From Rhizobium sp. BK313 (GTDB taxonomy: Bacteria; Pseudomonadota; Alphaproteobacteria; Rhizobiales; Rhizobiaceae): 64,000 nt of DNA. Of this stretch, positions 42,656 through 52,165 are shown in pieces; positions within the stretch are counted from its first letter, which is position 1, and each line of letters begins with the position of its first letter. A model generated the notes under the pieces. The model ran no database searches. It had not been told where the DNA came from and worked only from the letters and a program-made list of their open reading frames with translations. The stretch lies in the NCBI RefSeq assembly GCF_014193655.1, contig NZ_JACHZQ010000003.1, positions 742,189 through 806,188 on the forward strand, read 5' to 3'. A program made the translations under genes and the position numbers.

Positions 42656-43813
42656 TCAGAGAAGTGAAAGCTGCACGCCGCTGCCATCCGGCGGCACAAA
42701 CAGGTCGTCGCGCATCGCAATGCTGCGGCGGGTGAGCTCCAGCCGCTTTGTCGCCATTTCGAAGCGGCGGCTGATCTGCCAGGCATAGGGGCCAGCACCC
42801 TTCATGCGTTTGCCGAACTCGGCGTCATAATCCTTGCCGCCACGCATCGACCGGATCAGCGACATGACATGGCGGTAGCGATCCGGATAGTTCTGCAGAA
42901 GCCAGTCGCGGAAGAGTGGGCTGACTTCCAGCGGCAGGCGCAAGATCACATAGCTCGCTTCCATGGCACCGGCAGCCTTGCCGGCGTCGAGAATGCGCTC
43001 GATTTCGTGATCGTTGAGGGCGGGGATGATCGGCGCCACCATCACGGCGGTCTGGATGCCGGCCTCGCTGAGCGCCCGGATCGCCTCCAGTCGCCGCGGC
43101 GGTGTCGCAGCGCGCGGTTCCATCGTGCGCGCCAGCTTGCGGTCGAGTGTGGTTACGGAGATACCGACCCGCACCAGATTCTTATCCGCCATCTCCTTCA
43201 GGATATCGATATCGCGCATGATCAGCGCCGACTTGGTGACGATTGCAACCGGGTGGTTCGCCTTGTTCAGCACTTCGAGAATCTGGCGCATGATCCGCCA
43301 TTCCTTCTCGATCGGCTGATAGGGATCGGTGTTGGTGCCGATGGCGATGACGCGCGGCTTGTAACCAGGCTTGGCCAGTTCTCGTTCCAGCAATCGAGCC
43401 GCATCGGGTTTGGCGAAGAGCTTCGATTCGAAATCGAGCCCCGCCGACAGACCCATGTAGGCATGCGTCGGCCGCGCGAAACAATAGATGCAGCCATGCT
43501 CGCAGCCGCGATAGGGATTGATGGAACGATCGAAGGAGATATCGGGAGAGTCGTTGCGAGTGATCGCGGTGCGTGGCTTTTCCACCTGCACATCGGTCTT
43601 GAAGGGCGGCAATTCTTCCAGCGTTTGCCAGCCATCATCGAATGTCTCACGCCGCAGCGGCTCGAACCGGCCGCTCGGGTTCAGCCCCGCGCCACGACCG
43701 CGCCTGCGGTCGATCTCGACTCTCAGACCGGTGTCGGCGATCAAAGCGTTGGCAACATCTGCCGTATTGGCAGGCGCGAATGCGGCCTGCCCTGCAAGGG
43801 ACTGCTCGTTCAT
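42656..43813 (-). CDS. PA0069-family radical SAM protein
   Basis: A 385-residue protein with the cluster motif CEHGCIYC (Cys104, Cys108, Cys111), which has the CxxxCxxC spacing for a 4Fe-4S cluster that cleaves SAM. It belongs to the Rv2578c/PA0069 group related to spore photoproduct lyase, whose reaction is unknown. Other conserved stretches are RSINPYRG, GTNTDPYQPIE and PIIPALND. The start was put at ATG 43813 (MNEQSLAGQAA); the upstream frame lacks support. Confidence 0.87.
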   Translation of the reverse strand: MNEQSLAGQAAFAPANTADVANALIADTGLRVEIDRRRGRGAGLNPSGRFEPLRRETFDDGWQTLEELPPFKTDVQVEKPRTAITRNDSPDISFDRSINPYRGCEHGCIYCFARPTHAYMGLSAGLDFESKLFAKPDAARLLERELAKPGYKPRVIAIGTNTDPYQPIEKEWRIMRQILEVLNKANHPVAIVTKSALIMRDIDILKEMADKNLVRVGISVTTLDRKLARTMEPRAATPPRRLEAIRALSEAGIQTAVMVAPIIPALNDHEIERILDAGKAAGAMEASYVILRLPLEVSPLFRDWLLQNYPDRYRHVMSLIRSMRGGKDYDAEFGKRMKGAGPYAWQISRRFEMATKRLELTRRSIAMRDDLFVPPDGSGVQLSLL

Positions 43814-43952
43814 CGGTAACTCCGGGCGGATTATGACGTTGCATGCCGCGTCTAAGATGATTAAATTCCTATCCGACAAACGAGAACAATGCAAGAACAA
43901 AATGCGGAATTGGGTGCTGGCAATAAATTGTGCGGCGCTCTATAAATGGGCA

Positions 43953-44471
43953 ATGTTGACGGTAATCATTGAATGCCAGGATCAGGAACCTGAGCTGGCG
44001 CAGACATTGGCGGCATTGGTGGCGGGCGCGATCGAAGGGTTGGTGTGCGACGTCGTCGTGCTTGATAATGGCTCGCGCGACGGCACCTCACGGGTTGCCG
44101 ATGCTGCCGGCTGCCGTTTCTATTCGCAGTGGGATATCAAGGACATATTGCGTTCGGCGCGCGGTGAATGGCTGCTTTTGGTTGAACCCGGAGCGCGTCC
44201 GCAGGCCGGCTGGATTGATGAGATCGCCGAATATGTCTCGCTCAACAAGGTGCCGGCCCGCTTCACTGCTTCGCGCGGCTATCGCCGCCCTTTGTTGCAG
44301 CGTATCGGACGCAGGCTGCCGCCGCTGGAATTGGGCTTGCTCCTCTCCAAACGACAGGCCATCGCCGCGGCCAAAACGGGCATGCGGCTCGCCGAGTTCG
44401 CCAAGGGCCAGAAGAGCCGCCAGCTGTCGAGCGAACTGATTCCCTCCTGGGTCGCGCGCGCGGCACGCTAG
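43953..44471 (+). CDS. small GT2-like glycosyltransferase domain protein
   Basis: A 172-residue protein beginning MLTVIIECQDQEPELAQTL, with VVVLDNGSRDGTSRVAD, the nucleotide-sugar-binding motif of family 2 glycosyltransferases, and LLLVEPGARPQAGWID in the place of the DxD region. It is shorter than typical GT2 enzymes (about 230 or more) and the usual DxD is not evident, so it may be an inactive or specialised form. The start is uncertain because the ribosome-binding site is weak and the frame is open upstream. Confidence 0.7.
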   Translation: MLTVIIECQDQEPELAQTLAALVAGAIEGLVCDVVVLDNGSRDGTSRVADAAGCRFYSQWDIKDILRSARGEWLLLVEPGARPQAGWIDEIAEYVSLNKVPARFTASRGYRRPLLQRIGRRLPPLELGLLLSKRQAIAAAKTGMRLAEFAKGQKSRQLSSELIPSWVARAAR

Positions 44472-44755
44472 GCTTCCCGCTTTCAGGTGAAATCACCCGC
44501 CAGCGGACAACACTTTGGATTCAAAAGACTAGATCGACCTTTGGACGTTCAGATGAACGCGCGGTGCTCCAGGGCGTGGATTTATGACCAATCCAGATTT
44601 TATTTGAAAATATGAGAATAGCTGTCATAATTTTCGTATGGCGGCACCTCTCGCGTGTCGCGTCGGGCGGCCGACCATGAAGATGCCGGTATGCGGCAGA
44701 GCAGGTCAACAGAACTCTCCTCTTCTGCCGGGTTTCCGGCGAAAGGAGGTGCGTC

Positions 44756-45070
44756 ATGGGACGCACGATGCTCTGCCGCCTCATCGGAACGGTCTTTGTG
44801 GCAACAGCAATCCTTCATCCGAGCTCTGCAGCTTCGCAGGCGATGCTCACTTGCGCTGAACGCGTTGATATCGTCGCTTTCCTTGATGCACAATACTCCG
44901 AAAAGCTCTCGGCAGTTGGTCAGCTTGATCCGAAGACGATCGTCGAAATCTTCGCCGCCGAAAGCGGCAGTTGGACGATGATGATCACCAATGTCTCCGG
45001 CCGGAGCTGCATCATCCTCTTCGGTCAGAATTGGGAATCAATTCCTGTCCTGCCGGGTTCGAAGGCATAG
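44756..45070 (+). CDS. small exported protein of unknown function
   Basis: A 104-residue protein with a Sec signal peptide (MGRTMLCRLIGTVFVATAIL, cleavage likely after SSAASQA near residue 29). The mature part of about 75 residues has two cysteines (LTCAERVD and GRSCIILF) that could form a disulfide in the periplasm. A strong AAAGGAGGT lies 7 bases before the ATG. I recognise no domain. It is a single gene facing moaB. Confidence 0.75.
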   Translation: MGRTMLCRLIGTVFVATAILHPSSAASQAMLTCAERVDIVAFLDAQYSEKLSAVGQLDPKTIVEIFAAESGSWTMMITNVSGRSCIILFGQNWESIPVLPGSKA

Positions 45071-45115
45071 TACCGCCAAGAAGTTGCGCCACTTTGCCTC
45101 AGCGAAACGCCAACT

Positions 45116-45673
45116 TTAGTTGGAGCTGGCACCACGTTTCAAATGTTCGTCGAGCCGCGGCATGATCTCCACGAAATTGCAGGGCATGTGTCGGTAATCG
45201 AGCTGTGCCTTCAAAATACCATCCCAGGCATCCTTGCAGGCGCCCGGAGAGCCGGGCAGCACGAAGATGAAAGTGGCGTTGGCGACGCCACCGGTTGCCC
45301 GCGACTGGATCGTCGCCGTGCCGATCTTGTCGTAGGAGATACGGTGGAACACCTCGGAAAATCCGTCCATCCGCTTTTCGAACAAAGGTTCCAGCGCTTC
45401 GGGCGTGACGTCGCGGCCGGTGAAGCCGGTACCGCCGGTGGTGATGACGACATCAATAGTTTCGTCGTGCGTCCAGGCTTCCACTTGGTTCCTAATGCGC
45501 TCCTTGTCGTCGGGAACGATGGCGCGGGCAGCCAGCCTGTGGCCGGCTTCCGCGATGCGGGCAACCAACGTGTCGCCGGATTTGTCGTCGGCGAGCGTGC
45601 GCGTATCGGAAACTGTCAGCACGGCGATGCCCACGGGAATGAAGGGTCTTGCTTCGCTTGAGCCGGCCATCAT
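45116..45673 (-). CDS. moaB: molybdenum cofactor biosynthesis protein B
   Basis: A 185-residue MoaB/Mog-family protein that binds molybdopterin, likely for adenylylation. It has VLTVSDTRTLADDKSGD near the start and the substrate loop TTGGTGFTGRDVTPEAL (residues 78-94). The gene overlaps the end of ispE by four bases (ATGA), so the two are cotranscribed although their pathways differ. Either of two adjacent Met codons could start it. Confidence 0.9.
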   Translation of the reverse strand: MMAGSSEARPFIPVGIAVLTVSDTRTLADDKSGDTLVARIAEAGHRLAARAIVPDDKERIRNQVEAWTHDETIDVVITTGGTGFTGRDVTPEALEPLFEKRMDGFSEVFHRISYDKIGTATIQSRATGGVANATFIFVLPGSPGACKDAWDGILKAQLDYRHMPCNFVEIMPRLDEHLKRGASSN

Positions 45674-46584
45674 GCGTCTCCCCTTATCGTTTCTGTCGCG
45701 TGGAAATACCAGTCCGGTCTTAAGCTGTGAAGCGATGCCGCAGCTGCCGTTGCCTGCTGAAGATCATCGAACAGGCCGAAGCAGGTGGCGCCGGAGCCGG
45801 ACATGCGCGTCGTGACTGCCCCCTGGCTTTCGATTAGCTGCGAGAGCGTAGCGATTTCGTTGCAAAGCGCCCGCGCCGGTGGCTCCAGATCGTTGCGTAG
45901 CCTGTTGATCGTCTCGATCCATTGTCCTTGCCCGTTCGGCCGCGGCAAGGAGAGCACGAGCGGCGGATTGTCCTTCCGGGCGAGCAGACGAAACACCTCC
46001 GGCGTTGAAACGCCGACGAGGGGATTGCCGAGCACCATGGCAAAGGACGGAAAATCCGGCATCAGTTCGATCGCCTCGCCAATGCCGCGTGCGATCAGGG
46101 GTCGGCTGGCGAGGCACATCGGTACGTCGGCACCGAGCTTCAGTGCAATTTCCATCACCGTGCCGGAGGGCAGGGTGAGGCCCCATAGCCGCGTCAGACC
46201 ACGCAGAGTGGCCGCCGCGTCCGCCGAGCCGCCGCCGATACCCGAGGCGACGGGCAGGTTCTTTTCAAGATGGATATGGACGGGCGGCGCCTCGAATCCC
46301 GCGGCACGAGCCGCCTGTCGCAACAAATCGCGTGCCTTCAGCACCAGATTGCCGCCGGCCTCCGCCTCGACGGCGAGAAGAGGAGAAAAGCGTCCGGAAA
46401 GGCTGAATTGGTCGTGTTCACTTGCCCGAAAAACGAGACGATCGCCATGCCTTGTAAAAGTCACCAGCATGTCGAGCAGATGGTATCCGTCGGCCCGTTG
46501 GCCGGTGACATGCAGGGCCAGATTGATCTTGGCGGGCGCTTCCTCCGTGAAGTCGAAATCGCCCGCCGATAAGATCACAGTCAT
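45670..46584 (-). CDS. ispE: 4-diphosphocytidyl-2-C-methyl-D-erythritol kinase
   Basis: Kinase of the MEP isoprenoid pathway, 304 residues. GHMP-kinase features are the N-terminal EEAPAKINLALHV (Lys/Asn-rich substrate motif), the ATP loop LPVASGIGGGSADAA (about residues 98-112) and the C-terminal MSGSGATCFGLF glycine loop. It lies between the TPR gene (8 bases upstream) and moaB (overlapping). The polyprenyl synthase upstream on the same strand uses the products of this pathway. Confidence 0.93.
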   Translation of the reverse strand: MTVILSAGDFDFTEEAPAKINLALHVTGQRADGYHLLDMLVTFTRHGDRLVFRASEHDQFSLSGRFSPLLAVEAEAGGNLVLKARDLLRQAARAAGFEAPPVHIHLEKNLPVASGIGGGSADAAATLRGLTRLWGLTLPSGTVMEIALKLGADVPMCLASRPLIARGIGEAIELMPDFPSFAMVLGNPLVGVSTPEVFRLLARKDNPPLVLSLPRPNGQGQWIETINRLRNDLEPPARALCNEIATLSQLIESQGAVTTRMSGSGATCFGLFDDLQQATAAAASLHSLRPDWYFHATETIRGDA

Positions 46585-46592
46585 CGAGAGTC

Positions 46593-48452
46593 TTAGGACT
46601 TCTTGTCAGCCGGCGGCGGCATTGTTGTGTCGGGCGATGGCGTCACTGCCGGAGGCGGATCTGGCTGCTTGGTCTTGTCGACCGTCTTCGGATCGGTGTC
46701 GAGCGCCGGCAGGCCGTTGGCGATCTTCTCCTTGATCCGCGGAATATCCGCGTCCTCGGGTTTCGACGCCAGCGCACGGTTCCATTGGTAGACCGCTTCC
46801 AGCTTGCGGTTGACACGCCAGTAGGCGTCGCCCAGATGGTCGTTGATCGTGGGATCGCCGGCCTTAAGCTGAGCGGCGCGCTCCAGCTCATTCACCGCAT
46901 CGTCGAAGCGGTTGAGGCGGAAATAGGCCCAACCGAGCGAGTCGACGATGTAGCCGTCATCCGGCTTCAGATCGACGGCTTTCTTGATCATGTCCAGGCC
47001 CTGGTCGAGATTCATGTTCATGTCGACCCAGGAATAGCCGAGATAGTTCAGTACCTGCGGCTGATCGGGGTTCAGCTCCAGCGCCTTCTTGAAGTTCGGC
47101 TCGGCCTTGTCCCACTTCTTCAGCCGCTCATAGGCGATGCCGCGCTGGAAGAACACGGCCCAGTCGCCGCGATTCGGAACGGCGCCGATGACCTGCGCGG
47201 CCTTGTCGTAGTTGTCAGCCATGCCCTGGAAGTCTTTGGCATCCGAAAGAACGCTGCCATAGGCGAGATAGCTGCGGATATCATTGGGGTCGGAATCGAT
47301 CAGCGCCTTCAGATGCTTGCGCGCGTCGTCAACCTTGCCGGCCTGCGCCAGCGCAAGGCCGAGCTGCAGCTCGGAGATGCGGGCCATCGGCGAATTGTTG
47401 GGTACCTTCTTGTAGAAGGAGATGGCGCGGTCAATCTGCTCCTGCTTTTCGGCAAGTCCGCCGAGCAGAACAAGCGTGTCGGCGCTCCGGGGATCGAGTG
47501 TGTTGGCGATCTGCAGATAAAGCGAGACGACGTCTTCAGCGCCATCACGGTTGAGTGCCGCGCCGATGGTAAAGAGGACCGAAGCTGCACCCTGCGTGGC
47601 GTCGGTCACCTGCTGGTCTGGTGTTTCGCCTTTGCCGATGCTGTCGCGCAGCGCGTTCAGCGGTGCGTAGTTATTGATCAGGTTGTCGCCGACCGAAACT
47701 GCATCCAGCGCCTTCTGCTTTTCGCCGGCCTTGGCTTCAAGCCGCGCCAGCGCCATGACAGCGCGCATGAACGTGTCGGGAGCCGTTGCGCCGCCTGCCT
47801 TGTCGAGAATGGCATCGTTCAGGTGCGAGCGGGCGGACTTCACATCACCGATGGTGATGGCAATGGCACCGGCATGATAGTTCTTGAAGATGTTGAACCA
47901 GTCCGGTCCTTTCATCTTGTCGATCATGGCAATCGCTTCTTTGCCGTGGCCGGAGCCGGCGCGAGCCCAGGCGAGCAGAAGGCTGGTCATCATCCGGTCG
48001 AGATCGTTCGGACCGTCATATTTGAGAATGTCCTGCGCGGCTTTGTACTCATGCCGGCGAATGGCGTCCATGCCACGTACGATTGTAGTGACCCGCTCCA
48101 CCGAGGAATCGTTCTTCAGTTCGTTGGCGTATTTCACGCCCTCTTCGAGATTGCCGTTGAGCAGCAACGAGATCATCAGCCGCTGGCGGATCTCCGGATT
48201 GCCCGGTTCGATCATCAGCGCCTTTTTATAGAGCGAAATCGCGGTGTCGTAGTCATGGTCGACATCGGCGGTACGGGCAGCAAGGAAGGCGCCTGCGAAG
48301 GTGTCGACGCTTTCCGCGTCGAAGACCGCCGGTGTATTGGCCTCCGGCGTTGCCGGAGCATCCTCGGCGCGCGCGCTATTCAGCGCGGACATCGAAAGGA
48401 TCGCCGCCAGGGCTGCGCCCGAGAGGAAACGAATGGCAAGTCTCTGCCGCAT
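46593..48452 (-). CDS. exported tetratricopeptide-repeat protein
   Basis: A 619-residue protein with a signal peptide (MRQRLAIRFLSGAALAAILS, cleavage near ALNSARA) and TPR units through most of its length; the clearest are in the C-terminal third (LNYLGYSWVDMNMNLDQGLDMI, VDSLGWAYFRLNRFDDAVNE, NDHLGDAYWRVNRKLEAVYQ). The last 40 residues are Pro/Asp/Lys-rich. It is likely a periplasmic or outer-membrane-associated scaffold; the partner is unknown. AAAGG before the Met at 48452 decides the start, although the frame allows earlier Mets. ispE follows after 8 bases. Confidence 0.85.
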   Translation of the reverse strand: MRQRLAIRFLSGAALAAILSMSALNSARAEDAPATPEANTPAVFDAESVDTFAGAFLAARTADVDHDYDTAISLYKKALMIEPGNPEIRQRLMISLLLNGNLEEGVKYANELKNDSSVERVTTIVRGMDAIRRHEYKAAQDILKYDGPNDLDRMMTSLLLAWARAGSGHGKEAIAMIDKMKGPDWFNIFKNYHAGAIAITIGDVKSARSHLNDAILDKAGGATAPDTFMRAVMALARLEAKAGEKQKALDAVSVGDNLINNYAPLNALRDSIGKGETPDQQVTDATQGAASVLFTIGAALNRDGAEDVVSLYLQIANTLDPRSADTLVLLGGLAEKQEQIDRAISFYKKVPNNSPMARISELQLGLALAQAGKVDDARKHLKALIDSDPNDIRSYLAYGSVLSDAKDFQGMADNYDKAAQVIGAVPNRGDWAVFFQRGIAYERLKKWDKAEPNFKKALELNPDQPQVLNYLGYSWVDMNMNLDQGLDMIKKAVDLKPDDGYIVDSLGWAYFRLNRFDDAVNELERAAQLKAGDPTINDHLGDAYWRVNRKLEAVYQWNRALASKPEDADIPRIKEKIANGLPALDTDPKTVDKTKQPDPPPAVTPSPDTTMPPPADKKS

Positions 48453-48575
48453 TAGAAAGCCTTTCATCAAGGGATTGCCGGTGAGAGTGCCGGCGGCACA
48501 AAACGTTCGTGTCAATTGATTCACAACAGGATGGCTTTTTTGAAGCGGTCCTGCAAGAAATTCGGGCGGCTGCGA

Positions 48576-49592
48576 TCAGTTCACGCGTTCGATGCAGAAA
48601 TCGATCACTTCCATGAGAGCGGATTTCCACGGCGTTTCCGGAAGCGGCGCTAGTGCGTCGCGGGCGATGGTGCCGTAGTGAACGGCGCGGGCGATGGTGT
48701 CGGTGAGCGCACCATATTTGGTGATCAGACCCAGCGCTTTTTCCAGGTTCTCGTCACTATTGTTGCCGGCCTCGATGGCGTTGCGCCAGAAAGCGCGCTC
48801 TTTTTCGGTGCCGCGGCGATAGGCGAGAATGACGGGAAGGGTGATCTTGCCTTCGCGGAAATCATCGCCGACATTCTTGCCGAGATCGGCGGCCTTGCCA
48901 CCGTAATCCAGTGCATCGTCGACCAGTTGGAAGGCGAGGCCGAGATTGGTGCCATAGGACTTCAAAGCGTTACGCTCACCCTTACCCGCATTGGCGACGA
49001 TCGGGCCGACTTCAGCGGCGGCGGCAAAAAGCGCTGCCGTCTTGGCGCGGATGACGGAGAGATAATCGTCTTCGGTAGTCTCCATGTTCTTGGAGACGGA
49101 GAGTTGCAGCACCTCGCCCTCGGCGATGACGCAAGCTGCCGACGAAAGCACGTCGAGTGCCTCCAGCGAACCGACCTCGACCATCATGCGGAAGGCCTGG
49201 CCGAGCAGGAAGTCGCCGACGAGAACACTTGCCTGATTGCCCCAGATCATGCGGGCCGTGGACTTGCCACGCCGCAGATCGCTTTCGTCCACCACGTCAT
49301 CGTGCAACAATGTCGCCGTGTGCAGAAATTCGACGGATGTGGCGAGCTTGATGTGGTTATCGCCCTGATAGCCGTAGAGCGCGGCGGAGGAGATGGTCAG
49401 CATCGGCCGCAGGCGCTTGCCGCCTGAAGAGATCAAATGCTCGGCAACTTCCGGGATCATCTGCACATCGGAGCCGGCTTTCGACAGGATGAGCTGGTTG
49501 ACGCGTTCCATATCCGCCTTGGTTAGGTCCACCAATGGCTTGATGGATGCCAGTTTATTCTTGCTTTCTTCAAGCGGTATCACGACGCCCAA
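48576..49592 (-). CDS. long-chain polyprenyl diphosphate synthase
   Basis: Trans-prenyltransferase making the ubiquinone side chain (octaprenyl or decaprenyl; many rhizobia make Q10). The 338 residues carry both aspartate-rich motifs: LLHDDVVDESDLRRG (Asp98, Asp99, Asp102) and LVDDALDYGG (Asp225, Asp226, Asp229), plus GGKRLRP. I chose TTG at 49592 (LGVVIPLEESKNKL), preceded by CAGGAG, because it gives the length I recall for rhizobial homologues; there is no suitable ATG. The DUF2007 gene diverges from it. Confidence 0.9.
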   Translation of the reverse strand: MGVVIPLEESKNKLASIKPLVDLTKADMERVNQLILSKAGSDVQMIPEVAEHLISSGGKRLRPMLTISSAALYGYQGDNHIKLATSVEFLHTATLLHDDVVDESDLRRGKSTARMIWGNQASVLVGDFLLGQAFRMMVEVGSLEALDVLSSAACVIAEGEVLQLSVSKNMETTEDDYLSVIRAKTAALFAAAAEVGPIVANAGKGERNALKSYGTNLGLAFQLVDDALDYGGKAADLGKNVGDDFREGKITLPVILAYRRGTEKERAFWRNAIEAGNNSDENLEKALGLITKYGALTDTIARAVHYGTIARDALAPLPETPWKSALMEVIDFCIERVN

Positions 49593-49700
49593 CGATCCGG
49601 ACTCCTGTTCATTTTCTGCAAAGCACAATAAGAAGGGGCGAAAGAGGCGGCAAGAGGCGATTTGTCTCGTCGCGCAAATTTGACAGGAAACCCAAGGCTT

Positions 49701-49931
49701 ATGCACGAACTGATCCGCACAAATGATCCCGTTCTCCTCTCTTTCGCCGAGAGCCTGATGAAGGACGCCGGGATTCATTGCTTCATCGCAGATCAGGCCA
49801 TGAGCATTCTCGAAGGCTCGCTCGGCATGTTGCCGCGCCGCTTTCTGGTTGAGGACGAGCGTGCCGATCAGGCTCGGCGCATTCTAACCGACGCGGGCCT
49901 CGGTGATGAATTGCGCCCGGCGCGCGGCTGA
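49701..49931 (+). CDS. DUF2007 small protein
   Basis: A 76-residue protein (MHELIRTNDPVLLSFAESLM, LPRRFLVEDERADQARRILTDAG) of the DUF2007 family, described as putative signal-transducing and structurally like a small ferredoxin-like fold. It commonly stands between the polyprenyl synthase and this methyltransferase in rhizobia. It ends 8 bases before the methyltransferase start and is probably cotranscribed. Function unknown. Confidence 0.82.
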   Translation: MHELIRTNDPVLLSFAESLMKDAGIHCFIADQAMSILEGSLGMLPRRFLVEDERADQARRILTDAGLGDELRPARG

Positions 49932-49939
49932 GGTCCGCC

Positions 49940-50716
49940 ATGGCCGACAAGCTTCCCGAAACCATCGACGCCTTCCATCGCGGTGCTTTTTACATCGTCC
50001 AACCGAAAGGCAGGGGCCATCGCTCCGGCATGGACGCCATGTTGCTTGCAGCGCTGGTGGCTGACGACCGCAACATCAGGGTGGCCGACCTCGGCGCCGG
50101 CGCTGGGGCGGCCGGCATGGCCGTGGCCTCGCGGCTGGAGCGGGCGGAGGTGGTGCTGTTCGAGCGCTCTCCGGAAATGGCCGCATTCGCCCGCAAGAGC
50201 CTGGCGCTCCCGGAGAATGTCCGCTTCGCCGGCCGTGTCGCTGTTGTTGAAGCCGATGTGAGCCTGACCGGGAATGCTCGTAACGGTGCCGGTCTGATCG
50301 ATGACAGCTTTCATCATGTCATCATGAATCCGCCCTTCAACGATGCCAGCGACCGGCTGACGCCGGATGCGTTGAAAGCACAGGCGCATGCCATGACTGA
50401 CGGCCTGTTCGAAAGCTGGGTGCGAACGGCGGGCGCGATCATGATTCCCGGCGGACAACTGTCGCTGATTGCCCGGCCGCAATCGATCGACGAGATCATT
50501 GCCGCCTGCGGCCGCCGCTTCGGCGGCATCGAGATCACGCCCATCCATCCGCGCGAAAGTGAAAATGCCGTTCGCATCCTGGTGACGGCGATCAAGGGCT
50601 CACGGGCACGGTTGGCTCTTCGGGCGCCACTGATCATGCACGGCGAGGGGACGCACAAATTCTCCGACTTTGTCGATGACCTCAACAATGGCCGCGCTGC
50701 CTATTCCCGGAAGTAG
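49940..50716 (+). CDS. TrmN6-like tRNA1(Val) adenine methyltransferase
   Basis: A 258-residue SAM-dependent N6-adenine methyltransferase. The SAM loop is VADLGAGAGAAGM (residues 48-60), and the catalytic NPPF is at 130-133 (VIMNPPFNDASDR). GRGHRSGMDAMLLAAL is the substrate-side signature shared with E. coli YfiC/TrmN6, which methylates A37 of tRNA-Val; PrmC-like activity on other targets cannot be excluded. It follows the DUF2007 gene. Confidence 0.85.
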   Translation: MADKLPETIDAFHRGAFYIVQPKGRGHRSGMDAMLLAALVADDRNIRVADLGAGAGAAGMAVASRLERAEVVLFERSPEMAAFARKSLALPENVRFAGRVAVVEADVSLTGNARNGAGLIDDSFHHVIMNPPFNDASDRLTPDALKAQAHAMTDGLFESWVRTAGAIMIPGGQLSLIARPQSIDEIIAACGRRFGGIEITPIHPRESENAVRILVTAIKGSRARLALRAPLIMHGEGTHKFSDFVDDLNNGRAAYSRK

Positions 50717-50765
50717 CGCATTGATCCCGAAAAGTGTGACGCGGTTTTCGAAAAGATCATGCGAA
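50717..50765. repeat. RIME-type intergenic palindrome
   Basis: GCGCATTGATCCCGAAAAGT at the left and TTTTCGAAAAGATCATGCG at the right form an imperfect inverted repeat around GTGACGCGG. This is the pattern of the palindromes (GCATGATCTTTTCCGAAAAC type) found scattered in rhizobial genomes. It lies between the convergent methyltransferase and mntH genes and may serve as a terminator. Confidence 0.7.
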
Positions 50766-50778
50766 ATCAAGGAATACC

Positions 50779-52113
50779 TCAAAACGCATCGAAGATCAGC
50801 TTGATGTTCAGGACGGCGATGATGAGGGCGATGATATAAGCGACGATTCTCAGCCAGCGCGGCGCGACCAGCTCGCCCATCTTGACCTTGTCGGCGGTGA
50901 ACATGACCAGCGGGAAGACGGCGAAGGAAAGCTGCAGGCTGAGTACGACCTGGGTCAGGATCAGCAGTTCCGCCGTACCGGCATCGCCGAACCAGACGGT
51001 GACGATCCCAGCCGGTATGATCGCCAGCCCGCGTGTCACCATGCGACGCAGCCAGGGTTTCACCTTCAGCCGCAGAAAGCCCTCCATAACGATTTGCCCG
51101 GCAAGCGTGGCCGTCACCGTCGAGTTGAGGCCGCAACAGAGAAGCGCGATCCCGAACAGCGTCGGCGCGATTGCCAGGCCGAGAAGAGGCGCGAGCAGCG
51201 ATTCCGCCTGGGCGAGCTCCACCACATCGGTATGGCCATGCGCGTGAAACGCCGCGCCGGCGAGAATGAGGATGGCGGCGTTGATGAGCAGCGCAAAGGT
51301 CAACGCTACTGTCGAATCGATCGTGGCATAGGTCAGCGCCTCCTTCTTTTCCGGCAGCGTATGGCCGAAGGCGCGCGTCTGCACGATGCCGGAATGCAGG
51401 TAGAGATTGTGCGGCATGACCGTCGCGCCGAGAATGCCGAGCGCGAGATAGAGCATGTTCGGATCCCTGACGATCTCGGTCGTCGGGAAAAAGCCCTTGA
51501 TGACCTCCCCCCAATTGGGATCGGCGAGGAAGACCTGGATGCCGAAACAGAAGGCGATGACGCCGAGCAGGGTGATGATCAGCGCCTCCACCCAGCGAAA
51601 GCCCAGGCGTTGCAGGAAAAGAATGAGAAACACATCAAATGCGGTGACCAGCACGCCGAGCTCGAGCGGCAGGCCGAAGACGAGGTTTAAGCCGATGGCG
51701 GTGCCGACGACTTCTGCGATATCCGTCGCGATAATGGCAATTTCCGCCATCGCCCAGAGCGGCACGGAGACGAAGCGGGGAAAGGCGTCTCGGCAGGCCT
51801 GGGCCAGATCGCGGCCGGTGGCGATCGCCAGCCGCGCGCAGAGCGCCTGCAGCACCACGGCCATGATGTTGGACAACAGTGCGACGGTCAGCAGCGCATA
51901 GCCGAATTTCGATCCGCCAGCGAGCGAAGTCGCCCAGTTGCCTGGGTCCATGTAGCCGACCGCGACGAGGTAGCCCGGACCGGCGAAGGCGGCGACACGG
52001 CGCAGCGCCGAGCCGCCTTTGGCAGTTTCGACCGAGCGGTAGACGTCGGAAAGAGTGGCCTCCTGCCGATCGTGACGCCAGCCCGCATCGGGCTTCGATT
52101 TCATAAGGTCCAT
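50779..52113 (-). CDS. mntH: Nramp-family manganese transporter
   Basis: A 444-residue proton-coupled Mn2+ (Fe2+) importer of the inner membrane with 11 membrane segments. The metal-site motifs are present: GYMDPGNWATS (Asp56 and Asn59 in segment 1) and MPHNLYLHS (segment 6, about residue 232). The start at 52113 (MDLMKSKPDAGW) fits rhizobial MntH; Met 52104 is an alternative. A Mur-box-like palindrome lies about 50-65 bases upstream, pointing to manganese-responsive repression. Confidence 0.92.
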   Translation of the reverse strand: MDLMKSKPDAGWRHDRQEATLSDVYRSVETAKGGSALRRVAAFAGPGYLVAVGYMDPGNWATSLAGGSKFGYALLTVALLSNIMAVVLQALCARLAIATGRDLAQACRDAFPRFVSVPLWAMAEIAIIATDIAEVVGTAIGLNLVFGLPLELGVLVTAFDVFLILFLQRLGFRWVEALIITLLGVIAFCFGIQVFLADPNWGEVIKGFFPTTEIVRDPNMLYLALGILGATVMPHNLYLHSGIVQTRAFGHTLPEKKEALTYATIDSTVALTFALLINAAILILAGAAFHAHGHTDVVELAQAESLLAPLLGLAIAPTLFGIALLCCGLNSTVTATLAGQIVMEGFLRLKVKPWLRRMVTRGLAIIPAGIVTVWFGDAGTAELLILTQVVLSLQLSFAVFPLVMFTADKVKMGELVAPRWLRIVAYIIALIIAVLNIKLIFDAF

Positions 52114-52165
52114 GGGGATTCCGCAGGCTTCGATACTGCGAGAGGTAAGCGGTTTAGAATGACAA

